Source of the DNA: Bacteroides luti | GTDB lineage: Bacteria > Bacteroidota > Bacteroidia > Bacteroidales > Bacteroidaceae | Reading direction: 5' to 3' | Length of the DNA: 64,000 nucleotides | Assembly: GCF_900128905.1 (NCBI RefSeq) | Contig: NZ_FQTV01000013.1 | Span: forward strand, 1-64,000 | Made by a program: the position numbers and the translations under genes | Notes under the pieces: generated by a model | Seen by the model: only the letters and a program-made list of their open reading frames with translations | Database searches by the model: none | What the model was told of the DNA's origin: nothing | In this document: positions 18,962 through 26,844 of the stretch, piece after piece | Position numbering within the stretch: the first letter of the stretch is position 1 | Layout of the letters: each line of letters begins with the position of its first letter

Positions 18962-19168
18962 AGTTTAGGCTATAAAAGTATGTTTTATAACACGATTTAA
19001 TATTTCTATTCTAAAATGTTAATAAGAAACTACCCAAATGAACAAGATTACATGCGTTTTGAACGGAAATAATAGTGAATATCCATAATAAATATTTTTC
19101 TTTGTAGCTGCAAAAACGACTAATATATAGTCAGATATTATATTTAAAAGTAAAACAACTGTTAACCG

Positions 19169-20560
19169 ATGAAAATAAAACTACTTATCACTTTGTGTTT
19201 ATGCATCTCTTTTATGTCGTTTATAACTCTTCATGGCGAAAATAGATATAAAGCTATCTATAGCGGCATTCCTTTGTTTGACCAAAATAACAAAGAAGTG
19301 AATGCTCATGGAGCCTGTATTGTGAAGGAAGGAAATAAATATTATTTATTTGGAGAATATCATACCGATACTAGTAATGCATTTACCGGTTTTAGTTGTT
19401 ATTCATCCTCCAATTTAACGGATTGGAAATTCGAAAAGATAGTTTTGCCATTGCAGGCAGATGGTTTGTTGGGACCTGATAGAATAGGAGAACGTGTTAA
19501 AGTAATGAGATGTCCTTCTACGGGAGAATACGTAATGTTCATGCATACGGATAATCTGAAATACAGTGATCCTCATGTGGGATATGCCACTTGTAAAACA
19601 ATCAATGGCAACTATGAATTTAAAGGAGAATTGTTACATAATGGCAAATATCTGAAGAAATGGGATTTAGGAACTTTTCAGGATAATGATGGAAAAGGAT
19701 ACTTGCTTACTCACGAAGGATTTATTTATGAATTAGCTTCTGATTATAAATCGGTAAATCAGATTGTTGTATCTGAAGCTATTCATGGAGGAGAAGCTCC
19801 GGCTATGTTTAAAAAGAATGGAACCTATTTCTGGCTTTTTTCAGATAAAACCAGTTGGGAACGGAATGATAATTACTATTTAACGGCTCAATCAATTAAA
19901 GGTCCATGGATAAAAAGAGGATTCTTTGCACCAAAAGGTTCATTAACGTGGAATTCTCAGTCTACCTTTGTATTACCTATCGTTTATGGAAACGATACTT
20001 TACACTTATATATGGGCGATCGCTGGTCGTTTCCAAAACAAGGTTCTGCGGCGACTTATGTTTGGCAACCCATCTCTATATGCGGCGACGAAATTTCTAT
20101 ACCTGCATTTCGTGAAAGCTGGCAAATGGATAAGTCTATGCCCGGTTGGTCTGCGATTGATATTAAAAGAAAGTCGATAAAAGAAAAATGTATTGTTGAG
20201 CAAGGCATCTGGAAAGCGATCAATGGTTGTCAAAAATCAAAAGAAAAAGGTGCAATAATTAGTTATTCTTTTAAAGGAAAACAGATTGGTATAAAGGCAC
20301 TATCAGGTAAAACAAGTGGTTACGCAAGAATTTCAATTAAGAACGATAAAAACAAAGAAATTATAAATTCCATTATTGATTTTTATAGCAAGTACGAATA
20401 TTCATCACAGAAATTTTTAAGTCCGATATTGAAGTCAGGGAATTATACCCTCAGTATTGAAGTTTTGGGAGAGCATCCGGCATGGAGCGATAAAAGAAAG
20501 GCTGATTATGGAAGTACAGATAATTATGTTATGATTGAAGATGTTTACACGATAGACTAA
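19169..20560 (+). CDS. Secreted GH43-like glycoside hydrolase
   Basis: 463-residue exported protein (signal peptide about 1-24). The first ~300 residues look like a five-bladed GH43 propeller: VNAHGACIVKEGNKYYLFGEY, YATCKTINGNYEF, GGEAPAMFKKNGTYFWLFS and TWNSQSTFVLPI. The NAHG...YYLFGE opening resembles the clade that contains exo-beta-1,3-galactanases (subfamilies 24/34), in which the usual catalytic base Asp is absent. The C-terminal ~110 residues form a separate beta-rich, probably carbohydrate-binding domain. It is followed after 12 bp by a polysaccharide deacetylase gene, so both probably act on one glycan. Family fairly sure; substrate not. Confidence 0.82.
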   Translation: MKIKLLITLCLCISFMSFITLHGENRYKAIYSGIPLFDQNNKEVNAHGACIVKEGNKYYLFGEYHTDTSNAFTGFSCYSSSNLTDWKFEKIVLPLQADGLLGPDRIGERVKVMRCPSTGEYVMFMHTDNLKYSDPHVGYATCKTINGNYEFKGELLHNGKYLKKWDLGTFQDNDGKGYLLTHEGFIYELASDYKSVNQIVVSEAIHGGEAPAMFKKNGTYFWLFSDKTSWERNDNYYLTAQSIKGPWIKRGFFAPKGSLTWNSQSTFVLPIVYGNDTLHLYMGDRWSFPKQGSAATYVWQPISICGDEISIPAFRESWQMDKSMPGWSAIDIKRKSIKEKCIVEQGIWKAINGCQKSKEKGAIISYSFKGKQIGIKALSGKTSGYARISIKNDKNKEIINSIIDFYSKYEYSSQKFLSPILKSGNYTLSIEVLGEHPAWSDKRKADYGSTDNYVMIEDVYTID

Positions 20561-20572
20561 AAATTACTAATT

Positions 20573-21526
20573 ATGAAAAAACTAATATTATTTGTTTCAT
20601 GGCTTGCAATTTTTAATAGCCTGCATGCTGCAGACAATGAAGTGTATGTGGCTAAATACAAGAATGATAAAGCTTGTGCCATAAGTTATACTTTTGATGA
20701 TGGACTAAAGGAGCATTATACACTAGCTGCTCCTGGCTTGGAAAAACTGGGCTTTAGAGGAACTTTTTGGGTAAATGGATTAAGTGTTGAAACAAATGGT
20801 GACACAGATAATTCTAATGTTTCCTGGGAAGAATTAAAAGAGATGAGTAAAAAGGGACATGAAATATCTAATCATGGATGGTCTCACAAAAATCTGACGA
20901 AAATAACTTTAGAGGAAGCTGCAGTCGAAATAGAGAAAAATGATAGTATAATTAGTGCTAATTTAGGTTTTGTACCACGTACTTTTTGTTATCCTTATAA
21001 TGCCCGAAATGAAGAAGTATTAGAGATAGCCTCTAAAAACAGAGTTGACACTCGTACAAAACAGATTGCTGTTGGTGGACATTCTACTCCCGAAAAACTG
21101 GATCAATGGATAAATGAATTGTTGAATACCGGCGAGTGGGGTGTGGGCATGACGCATGGTATTACTTATGGTTATGATGCATTTAATGATTCAATAGTTT
21201 TGTGGAATCATCTCAGAAAGGTGAAATCTATGGAAGATAGAATCTGGGTAGGAACTTTTCTTGAAGTTGCTTCATACATTAAAGAGAGAGACAATATAAA
21301 AATAAAGGTATTGGAGGGGAAGAAACAACTGCAAATTATCCCTGAACTGCAAATGGATAAGAACTTATTTACAGAATCGCTGACTTTGGTTGTAAAAAGA
21401 GAGGGACTAAAGAGTGTTGAAGTGAAGCAAGGTAAGAAAAAGCTTTCAGCCCATATATTTCCTGATAAAGTGATGTTTGATTTTAATCCATATTCAGGAC
21501 CAATACAAGTGAAATTTAAAATATAA
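20573..21526 (+). CDS. Secreted polysaccharide deacetylase (NodB/CE4 domain)
   Basis: 317 residues with a signal peptide ending SLHAA. The CE4 metal-binding motifs are intact: TFDDG (Asp42/Asp43) and HEISNHGWSH (His101 and His105). FCYPYNARNEEV fits the RxxPY-like motif 3 and GMTHG motif 5. Such enzymes remove N- or O-acetyl groups from chitin-like glycans, peptidoglycan or xylan. The C-terminal ~70 residues form a small extra beta domain. It is the second gene of a pair with the GH43-like gene and ends at a strong terminator. Confidence 0.9.
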   Translation: MKKLILFVSWLAIFNSLHAADNEVYVAKYKNDKACAISYTFDDGLKEHYTLAAPGLEKLGFRGTFWVNGLSVETNGDTDNSNVSWEELKEMSKKGHEISNHGWSHKNLTKITLEEAAVEIEKNDSIISANLGFVPRTFCYPYNARNEEVLEIASKNRVDTRTKQIAVGGHSTPEKLDQWINELLNTGEWGVGMTHGITYGYDAFNDSIVLWNHLRKVKSMEDRIWVGTFLEVASYIKERDNIKIKVLEGKKQLQIIPELQMDKNLFTESLTLVVKREGLKSVEVKQGKKKLSAHIFPDKVMFDFNPYSGPIQVKFKI

Positions 21527-21551
21527 CCAGAGTTTAAATTATTATTGTTAT

Positions 21552-21594
21552 GCCTCCTTTATCAAAAGTCTATTTGATAAGGGAGGCTTTTTTT
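21552..21594 (+). terminator. Terminator of the GH43-deacetylase operon
   Basis: GCCTCCtTTATCA / TGATAAgGGAGGC stem followed by seven T residues. Confidence 0.9.
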
Positions 21595-21649
21595 ATGATA
21601 TGATTGTTTGCTACATAGAATCTATTTAGGTGTAATTTGAGTATGTGCA

Positions 21650-21712
21650 AAAAAAAAGGAGTCACGCCTGACTCCAACCTTTGTTAACCTTAAATCTAAT
21701 ACTATGAAAAAC
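21650..21712 (-). ncRNA. Probable small RNA, copy 2
   Basis: Minus-strand unit ending in GGAGTCA-ggcg-TGACTCC (21658-21675) and a T tract. The body matches copies 1 and 3. No open reading frame. Confidence 0.68.
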
Positions 21713-21717
21713 ACGTT

Positions 21718-21748
21718 GCAAAGATACGGCTTTTGAGGAAAACTCCAA
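21718..21748 (-). promoter_or_regulatory. Promoter of sRNA copy 2
   Basis: Minus strand: CTTG, 19 bp, TATCTTTGC. The -33 element has one mismatch (CTTG for TTTG), so it may be weaker than the other copies. Confidence 0.65.
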
Positions 21749-21933
21749 GCGGTTTTGCTTTAAAAGTATGTTTTATAACATGATTTAATACTTCTATGCG
21801 TAAATGTTTAATAGTGCAAACAGGTATAATATACATTTAAATATTGCATTACCTTTTATAAGTCCTTCCATTTTAGATAACAAAAATACTATCTTTGTTT
21901 TATAAGTTTTTCTGATACATTAATTTAAATAAT

Positions 21934-22578
21934 ATGGGTATGAGTAAATTGAAAGTATTAAATGTTGTTTTAGCGGTTGTATTATTAATATTAATCATTC
22001 TAACACTTTTTTGTATGAAGCAGGATGGGAAAACAGAAGCAAGTGCCTCTGGTAGTAGAAAGTCGGCAATTGAAATTATTCATAAGCGAACCAGTGTAAG
22101 AGACTATACAGAGAAAAAAGTTACTAGAGATCAGTTGGAAACTCTTGTTCGTGCCGGTATGGCTGCTCCAACGGCTATGAATAAACAGCCATGGTTGTTT
22201 GTTGCAATAGACGATAAAGAGCTTCTAAATTCTTTGGGTGCAGTGTTGCCTTACGGTAAAATGCTTTTAAAATCTACTGCTGCTATTATTGTTTGCGGAG
22301 ATATGAATAAAGTACTAGATGGTCATGGTAAAGAGATGTGGATACAAGACTGTTCTGCTGCATCTGAAAATATTTTGTTGGCTGCAACAGATTTGGGCCT
22401 TGGTGCTGTTTGGACGGGAGTTTATCCTTCTGAAGATCGTGTTTCTGCCGTAAAAAAGGTGCTAAATTTATCTGAAAATCTTATCCCTTTAAATGTTATT
22501 CCTGTTGGATATCCTGCCGGAGATACAAATCCTAAAGATAAATGGAAAACTGAAAATTTACATTGGAATAAATGGTAA
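21934..22578 (+). CDS. Membrane-anchored nitroreductase-family flavoprotein
   Basis: 214 residues. The nitroreductase fold (FMN-dependent NAD(P)H oxidoreductase) spans about residues 45-214: HKRTSVRDYTEKKVTRDQLETLV, AAPTAMNKQPW (FMN-binding), DCSAASENILLAATDLGLGAVWTG and VIPVGYP. It is preceded by a single hydrophobic helix (about residues 8-28) and a short Ser/Gly/Ala linker, so the enzyme is probably anchored to the inner membrane or exported, whereas most relatives are cytosolic. M3 is an alternative start. It stands alone between two copies of the sRNA repeat. Substrate unknown. Confidence 0.88.
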   Translation: MGMSKLKVLNVVLAVVLLILIILTLFCMKQDGKTEASASGSRKSAIEIIHKRTSVRDYTEKKVTRDQLETLVRAGMAAPTAMNKQPWLFVAIDDKELLNSLGAVLPYGKMLLKSTAAIIVCGDMNKVLDGHGKEMWIQDCSAASENILLAATDLGLGAVWTGVYPSEDRVSAVKKVLNLSENLIPLNVIPVGYPAGDTNPKDKWKTENLHWNKW

Positions 22579-22612
22579 TTAATTTCTCTGAAGGTGTTTT
22601 TGGAATATATGC

Positions 22613-22677
22613 AAAAAAAAAGGAGTCACGCCTGACTCCAACCTTTGTTAACCTTAAATCTAATACTATGAAAAACA
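22613..22677 (-). ncRNA. Probable small RNA, copy 3
   Basis: Minus-strand unit with the same body and terminator stem GGAGTCA / TGACTCC (22622-22639) followed by a T tract. No open reading frame. Confidence 0.7.
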
Positions 22678-22681
22678 CATT

Positions 22682-22713
22682 GCAAATGTACGGCTTTTCA
22701 GATAATCTCCAAA
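22682..22713 (-). promoter_or_regulatory. Promoter of sRNA copy 3
   Basis: Minus strand: TTTG (22713-22710), 19 bp, TACATTTGC (22690-22682). Consensus match. Confidence 0.75.
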
Positions 22714-22812
22714 TAATTCTGCTATAAAAGTATGCTTAATAACATGATTTGATATTTGGGTATTCTAAATGTTTAATTAAGTGAAATTTTAGAACTTCTC
22801 CGGATTATAATA

Positions 22813-22898
22813 TTATGTTGTACAAAACAATTAATTCTTCTGTACAAAAGAATTAATTGTTTTGTACAGAAGATTGCATTCTTTTGTACAAGGATTTA
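22813..22898. repeat. GTAC 22-bp palindromic array, locus A
   Basis: Four GTAC centres at 22820, 22842, 22864 and 22886: an exact 22 bp period. Each unit is a TTGTACAA-like palindrome with flanks of the AAAGAATT type. The flanks of units 1 and 3 also pair across unit 2, making a near-perfect ~50 bp palindrome centred on unit 2 with a single mismatched pair. Further copies at 36306-36390 and 60155-60240. Confidence 0.85.
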
Positions 22899-23015
22899 AT
22901 AATGTATAACCGGTGGTTAAAATAGAGAATAGGGAAATTAGCAGATTATATCTATCTTTGCAAAAAAGTAACCGCTTTTATTAGTCAGTATTTACCTCAA
23001 AAAACAAAATTTAGA

Positions 23016-24101
23016 ATGTCATTTGAAGCAACCAAAAGAGAGTGGAGCGAACTCTATACCTTTTTTCGCCTCCTTAGTGATGGGCAGGTTTTTGCCGGTT
23101 CACCACAAGTGAAAAAGAGAGAGGACGCGTGTCTTCCTATTGCATTAATTCAACGTGAGGAACATGATGGTACCCGGAAATATTTTATAGACAATGAAGA
23201 TATTCACATCGTTGGAGAAAAAATAGATAAGGTAATTCCTCGTGAAACGTTTGGAGGTGTTGCTAATGCTATATTAGACGGTATGAAAACTTCTTCTGAA
23301 GATCTTGTTACATCCCCCGATGGAGTGGAGGAGTTTCTGGATGGAGTATCTATTTTTGATTTAGAAGCTCGTACAGACGATCGTACTGATTTCTATATTG
23401 CCTTCTATCACGTTGATTCTCCTTTGGTTGGTTTCAATGTTCGTTCGCGAATGAGCATTATGAATCCAATTTTGGATGGAGGACGGACGGCCAATTTGAA
23501 ATTTGAGCAAACGGGAATTAAGTTTGCTAACCCGATGATTAATAATGTGAATGCGCTGGAAACGCCGAATGTTGTTGCCGATAGAATGTTGCTTATTGAG
23601 CGTTTGGGCGGTGTTTTAAAATATGCAGACGTGGCCGATAAAGTGTTTCGCTGTAATCTCTTGATGATTGATCTTCATTTTCCTAGAATGATTGCCGAAA
23701 TGCTTCGTATTATGCAGATTGAGGGTATTACAAAGGTTTCTGAATTGGTTGATTGTATCAAGGAGATTAATCCTTTGAAAATAAAAGAGGACTTAATTGT
23801 AAAAAATGGCTTTTATGAATACAAAATGAAGCAATTCCTTGTGGCTTTGGCTTTAGGCATGCGTCCTGCTAAGATTTATACCGGAGAAGATTCTGCAGTA
23901 TCAGGAATTTTACTTGTTACCGGGAGTGGAGAGGTGCTTTGTTATCAAAAGTCGGATAAAAAGGTCTTTGAAGATTTTCTGTATCTTAATTCCCGATTGG
24001 AAAAAGGATCCACTGAAAAGGATAAATATGGTTTTATGGAAAAAGAAAATGGCCTTGTTTACTTTAAACTAAATCTCAAGATTGGATTAACAAAACGATA
24101 A
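23016..24101 (+). CDS. HpaII-family restriction endonuclease-like protein
   Basis: 361 residues, no signal peptide. The N-terminus KREWSELYTFFRLLSDGQVFA, the central LVGFNVRSRM followed by GGRTANLKFEQTG, and the C-terminus with FLYLNSRLEKGSTEKDKYG and VYFKLNLKIG follow the layout I recall for HpaII-type Type II endonucleases (CCGG-specific founder, about 360 residues). In that layout the central motif is usually GFSIKS; here it reads GFNVRS, so a lysine that may be catalytic is replaced by arginine. No DNA methyltransferase gene is present anywhere in this window, and CCGG sites occur in the surrounding DNA. It may be an orphan, an inactive relative or an enzyme of altered specificity. The assignment is from memory of family motifs and needs a profile search. 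Confidence 0.6.
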   Translation: MSFEATKREWSELYTFFRLLSDGQVFAGSPQVKKREDACLPIALIQREEHDGTRKYFIDNEDIHIVGEKIDKVIPRETFGGVANAILDGMKTSSEDLVTSPDGVEEFLDGVSIFDLEARTDDRTDFYIAFYHVDSPLVGFNVRSRMSIMNPILDGGRTANLKFEQTGIKFANPMINNVNALETPNVVADRMLLIERLGGVLKYADVADKVFRCNLLMIDLHFPRMIAEMLRIMQIEGITKVSELVDCIKEINPLKIKEDLIVKNGFYEYKMKQFLVALALGMRPAKIYTGEDSAVSGILLVTGSGEVLCYQKSDKKVFEDFLYLNSRLEKGSTEKDKYGFMEKENGLVYFKLNLKIGLTKR

Positions 24102-24148
24102 ACTGATTTTATCATCTAACTAACTTGTATTAGGTGATCTTAGCATAA

Positions 24149-24202
24149 AAATGCTGCCTTTAAATTATTTTTCCGATGGGGAATTAGTTAAAGGCAGCAT
24201 TT
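24149..24202. terminator. Bidirectional terminator between convergent genes
   Basis: AAATGCTGCCTTTAA / TTAAAGGCAGCATTT long stem between the endonuclease-like gene (+) and the GH13 gene (-), with T runs on both strands. Confidence 0.85.
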
Positions 24203-24234
24203 CTTTATTTTATTCTGAGTTGAGATAGGATTGC

Positions 24235-25935
24235 TTATAGAATGAATTTTAATATCTTTCCGCTCATCCCATCTACAAACGTTTCTGTTGGTTGGTAGGG
24301 GAGAAGACTTAGTTTTTCTTCTTTTCCTGAAAGTAATTCATTGGCTACGTATATGTCTTTCTGAGGAATCTGCAGAAAATCAAAAGCGTGACTTGGAATA
24401 TTAATAGAAACTTTAGCTGATTGCTTATCGAAATTGGCTATAATCAACAAAAGTTCATTATCCTGCTTCCTGAAAAAAACATATTGTTTATGCACGTTGA
24501 AGTCTGGTTTTCCAAAGTTTACATACATAAGATCAAAGAATTGTCCTTGATAAATAGCTTTTTCCTGGTTACACAGATTTAATAACTTGCTATAAAAAGA
24601 TTGCAATTGCTTTTGTTTGTTTGTGAGAAACTCACCGTCAAACTTATCATTGTTTCTCCATTTTCTTATAGTCTCAATGCTCCAGTAATCAAAAATAGAA
24701 GTTCTTCCGTCTTTTCCGCTGAATCCTTCCTCGTCCATTCCGTGCTCACCCAATTCTTGTCCGAAGTAGATCATTACAGGATTGGTATTCATACATGCAG
24801 CAACCATCATGGCCGGAATTCCTTTAAAGCCATCTCCTGCAAGGAAGTTGGAGGCCAGTCGTTGTTCGTCATGGTTTTCCATGAAATTAAGCATCTGCTT
24901 TTCTATACCTCCCAGGTTTTGCCAGCAGCGGGTAATATCAGATGCCGATTTGTAACCACATGCTACATCACGAAGTGTTTCGTAAAGACCAACTTTATCG
25001 TATAGATAGTTAAACCCTCCGTTAAAAAGGTAGTTATGATACTCCCATGGATTATAGACTTCCGCAATAAAGATAATTGAAGGATATTTGTATCTGACTT
25101 GAGCAATAGCCCATTTCCAGAATTCTACCGGCACCATCTCTGCCATGTCGCAGCGAAACCCATCAATTCCTTTAGATGCCCAGAATAAAAGAATATCCAA
25201 CATTTTTATCCAGGTATCGGGTACGGGATAAAAATGTTTGGTTCCTCCGTTGGCATAGTCAATGCCATAATTTAATTTCACTGTCTCGTACCAGTCGTTA
25301 CTACCGGGGTATGCATCAAACTTATCATTCCCGGTTGCTTTAGCTGGAAATTCATAATAAGCTTTCGAAGCACCATCTTTCAGATCGAACTGACCACTGA
25401 ATACAGTTTGAGGCATATAATAAAAATTATTATATGGACTAAATGCATTCTCCGTGTTATCTTTTTCTCCTAAATCCTGTACATGCTTAGGCTTTGCATC
25501 AGAGTGATATTGTCTGGCTACATGATTAGGAACGAAATCAATAATAAATTTCAGATTAGCCTGATGAGTGCGTTTAACCAATGCTTCAAATTCTTTCATG
25601 CGGTTAGGTACATCATCTGCCAAATCCGGATCTACATCATAATAATCCTTTATTGCATAGGGAGAGCCTGCTTTGCCCTTTACAACTGCCGGATGGTCGG
25701 GGTGGATATTGAATTTGCTATAATCGGTTTTAGTGGCATGTTCAATAATTCCTGTATACCAGATATGGGTTATTCCCAACTTCTTTATTTCGCTTAATGC
25801 TTTATCTGTAAAATCAGAGAATTTTCCACATCCATTTTCTTCAATGGATCCGTTTTTGATGCAATGACTGTTATTGTTGCCGAATAAGCGAGAGAATATT
25901 TGATAAATTATTATTTTATTTCTTTCGTTTTCCAT
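24235..25935 (-). CDS. Cytoplasmic GH13 alpha-amylase-family enzyme
   Basis: 566-residue alpha-glucan-active enzyme with no signal peptide, so intracellular. The (beta/alpha)8 barrel signatures are intact: DFVPNH (region I), GFRCDMAE with nucleophile Asp263 (region II), FIAEVYN with acid/base Glu292 (region III) and MENHDEQR with Asp356 (region IV). A C-terminal beta domain follows (about 450-566). Likely role is cleavage or rearrangement of internal maltodextrin or glycogen. Its first 25 bp overlap the end of the patatin gene, so the two are translationally coupled. Exact specificity (amylase, glucosidase, transferase) is not readable. Confidence 0.92.
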   Translation of the reverse strand: MENERNKIIIYQIFSRLFGNNNSHCIKNGSIEENGCGKFSDFTDKALSEIKKLGITHIWYTGIIEHATKTDYSKFNIHPDHPAVVKGKAGSPYAIKDYYDVDPDLADDVPNRMKEFEALVKRTHQANLKFIIDFVPNHVARQYHSDAKPKHVQDLGEKDNTENAFSPYNNFYYMPQTVFSGQFDLKDGASKAYYEFPAKATGNDKFDAYPGSNDWYETVKLNYGIDYANGGTKHFYPVPDTWIKMLDILLFWASKGIDGFRCDMAEMVPVEFWKWAIAQVRYKYPSIIFIAEVYNPWEYHNYLFNGGFNYLYDKVGLYETLRDVACGYKSASDITRCWQNLGGIEKQMLNFMENHDEQRLASNFLAGDGFKGIPAMMVAACMNTNPVMIYFGQELGEHGMDEEGFSGKDGRTSIFDYWSIETIRKWRNNDKFDGEFLTNKQKQLQSFYSKLLNLCNQEKAIYQGQFFDLMYVNFGKPDFNVHKQYVFFRKQDNELLLIIANFDKQSAKVSINIPSHAFDFLQIPQKDIYVANELLSGKEEKLSLLPYQPTETFVDGMSGKILKFIL

Positions 25936-26732
25936 ATTGTTCCTTTTTCTTGAATGAACTTATTCAGGACTTCGTTTCCTACAGCATATCCCTGTTTGAA
26001 TATCTCTTCTGCTTTTTCTAATTCACGGTTGCTATATCCTTTCAGGCCATAAGGTTCAATCAATAAATCGCTGTTTTCTCTATCAGGAAAAGTATTTGCC
26101 CTAAACATGAAGTGATACGACCGTAGGGCTATATTTACAATGTTCATTTTATATTTCCCTGCAATCAGAGGGCTGACATTGATTGCGATAACCTTTTCAC
26201 ACTCTTTGCGAATAGTAGAAACCGGCAGATTTTTTAAAACTCCTCCGTCTACATAATTAATTCCATCGATATTGACGGGGGCAAACATAACAGGCATGCA
26301 ACAAGATGCAGCAACCAATTCGGCAATATTTCCTTTGCGGAATTGCACACTTTTGCCATGGTCTAAATCTGTAGCTGTAATGACAAGTGGTATTTCCATA
26401 TCTTCCAGCCTTTTATGTTTTAGATTTGTATTTAGAAAGTCTTTGAAATCATCTAATTTGAAGAATCCGTTGATAGTTAAGGCCCAACTGGTTAAATCCA
26501 TAAATTTGTAACCATTAAATTTTTCAACGGCTTGGTAAGGTTCGTATCCATCAGCGTAGAAGACTCCGGCAAGTGACCCTGCACTAACGCCTGAAATAAT
26601 ATCAGGTTTTATATCGTGTTCCAGCAAAGCTTGCATAACTCCCAAATGAGCGAACCCTTTTATAAATCCACCACTGAGGGCATAACCTATCCTGTGCGGC
26701 TTATTAGTCTGGAAATTATTATATTCTGCCAT
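25911..26732 (-). CDS. Patatin-like phospholipase
   Basis: 273-residue serine lipid acyl hydrolase of the patatin family. The glycine-rich oxyanion loop (ALSGGFIKG), nucleophile elbow GVSAGS (Ser50) and dyad Asp in VDGG (Asp162) are all present. No signal peptide, membrane helix or outer-membrane barrel domain, so this is the short cytoplasmic form. First gene of a two-gene unit with the GH13 enzyme, whose start overlaps its last codons. Confidence 0.93.
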   Translation of the reverse strand: MAEYNNFQTNKPHRIGYALSGGFIKGFAHLGVMQALLEHDIKPDIISGVSAGSLAGVFYADGYEPYQAVEKFNGYKFMDLTSWALTINGFFKLDDFKDFLNTNLKHKRLEDMEIPLVITATDLDHGKSVQFRKGNIAELVAASCCMPVMFAPVNIDGINYVDGGVLKNLPVSTIRKECEKVIAINVSPLIAGKYKMNIVNIALRSYHFMFRANTFPDRENSDLLIEPYGLKGYSNRELEKAEEIFKQGYAVGNEVLNKFIQEKGTIWKTKEIK

Positions 26733-26792
26733 CTCTTTGTCTTGCTAAATAAGTTGCTACGAAATTACTAAATAATTTGATTGCTATATACG

Positions 26793-26828
26793 AAAAGAGG
26801 CCGGATTTTTTCAAGTCCGGCCTCTTTC
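26793..26828 (-). terminator. Terminator of fabD
   Basis: AAAGAGGCCGGA / TCCGGCCTCTTT stem-loop 20 bp after the fabD stop codon; the minus strand has a short T run after the stem. Confidence 0.85.
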
Positions 26829-26844
26829 TTATAATTTAAATTTG

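Larger units (their letters stand above)
18844..19025 (-). repeat. Triplicated sRNA repeat, copy 1
   Basis: About 180 bp conserved with 21634-21812 and 22597-22778. Conservation covers the terminator, the RNA body, the promoter and about 60 bp upstream of the promoter (shared TAAAAGTATGYTTWATAACAYGATT-type block). Confidence 0.8.
18532..19168. other. Intergenic region with two repeat families and a probable sRNA
   Basis: No coding region is visible. From 18681 to 18790 there are four copies of the TAGTRGCAGAT motif in both orientations; 18844-19025 is copy 1 of the triplicated sRNA repeat. The last 140 bp must hold the promoter of the GH43 gene; TTTCTTTG at 19097-19104 is the best -7 candidate. 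Confidence 0.6.
21634..21812 (-). repeat. Triplicated sRNA repeat, copy 2
   Basis: Same organisation as copy 1. The terminator stem and RNA body are identical in the stretch from GGAGTCA to ATAGTATT; the promoter region is the most diverged of the three. Confidence 0.8.
21527..21933. other. Intergenic region holding a terminator and sRNA copy 2
   Basis: No protein gene is visible. It contains the terminator of the deacetylase gene (21552-21594), the second sRNA repeat (21634-21812) and, for the nitroreductase gene, a TATCTTTG -7 box at 21890-21897. Confidence 0.6.
22597..22778 (-). repeat. Triplicated sRNA repeat, copy 3
   Basis: Third copy of the ~180 bp unit, about 950 bp from copy 2 in the same orientation. 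Confidence 0.8.
22579..23015. other. Intergenic region with sRNA copy 3 and a GTAC array
   Basis: Non-coding. Contains sRNA repeat copy 3 (22597-22778), the four-unit GTAC array (22813-22898) and a TATCTTTG -7 box at 22953-22960 for the endonuclease-like gene. Confidence 0.6.

Noticed and set aside
22813..22898. CRISPR-like array because of regular spacing
   Set aside because: The period is only 22 bp and the whole sequence is made of related palindromic units; there are no unique spacers and no cas genes in the window.
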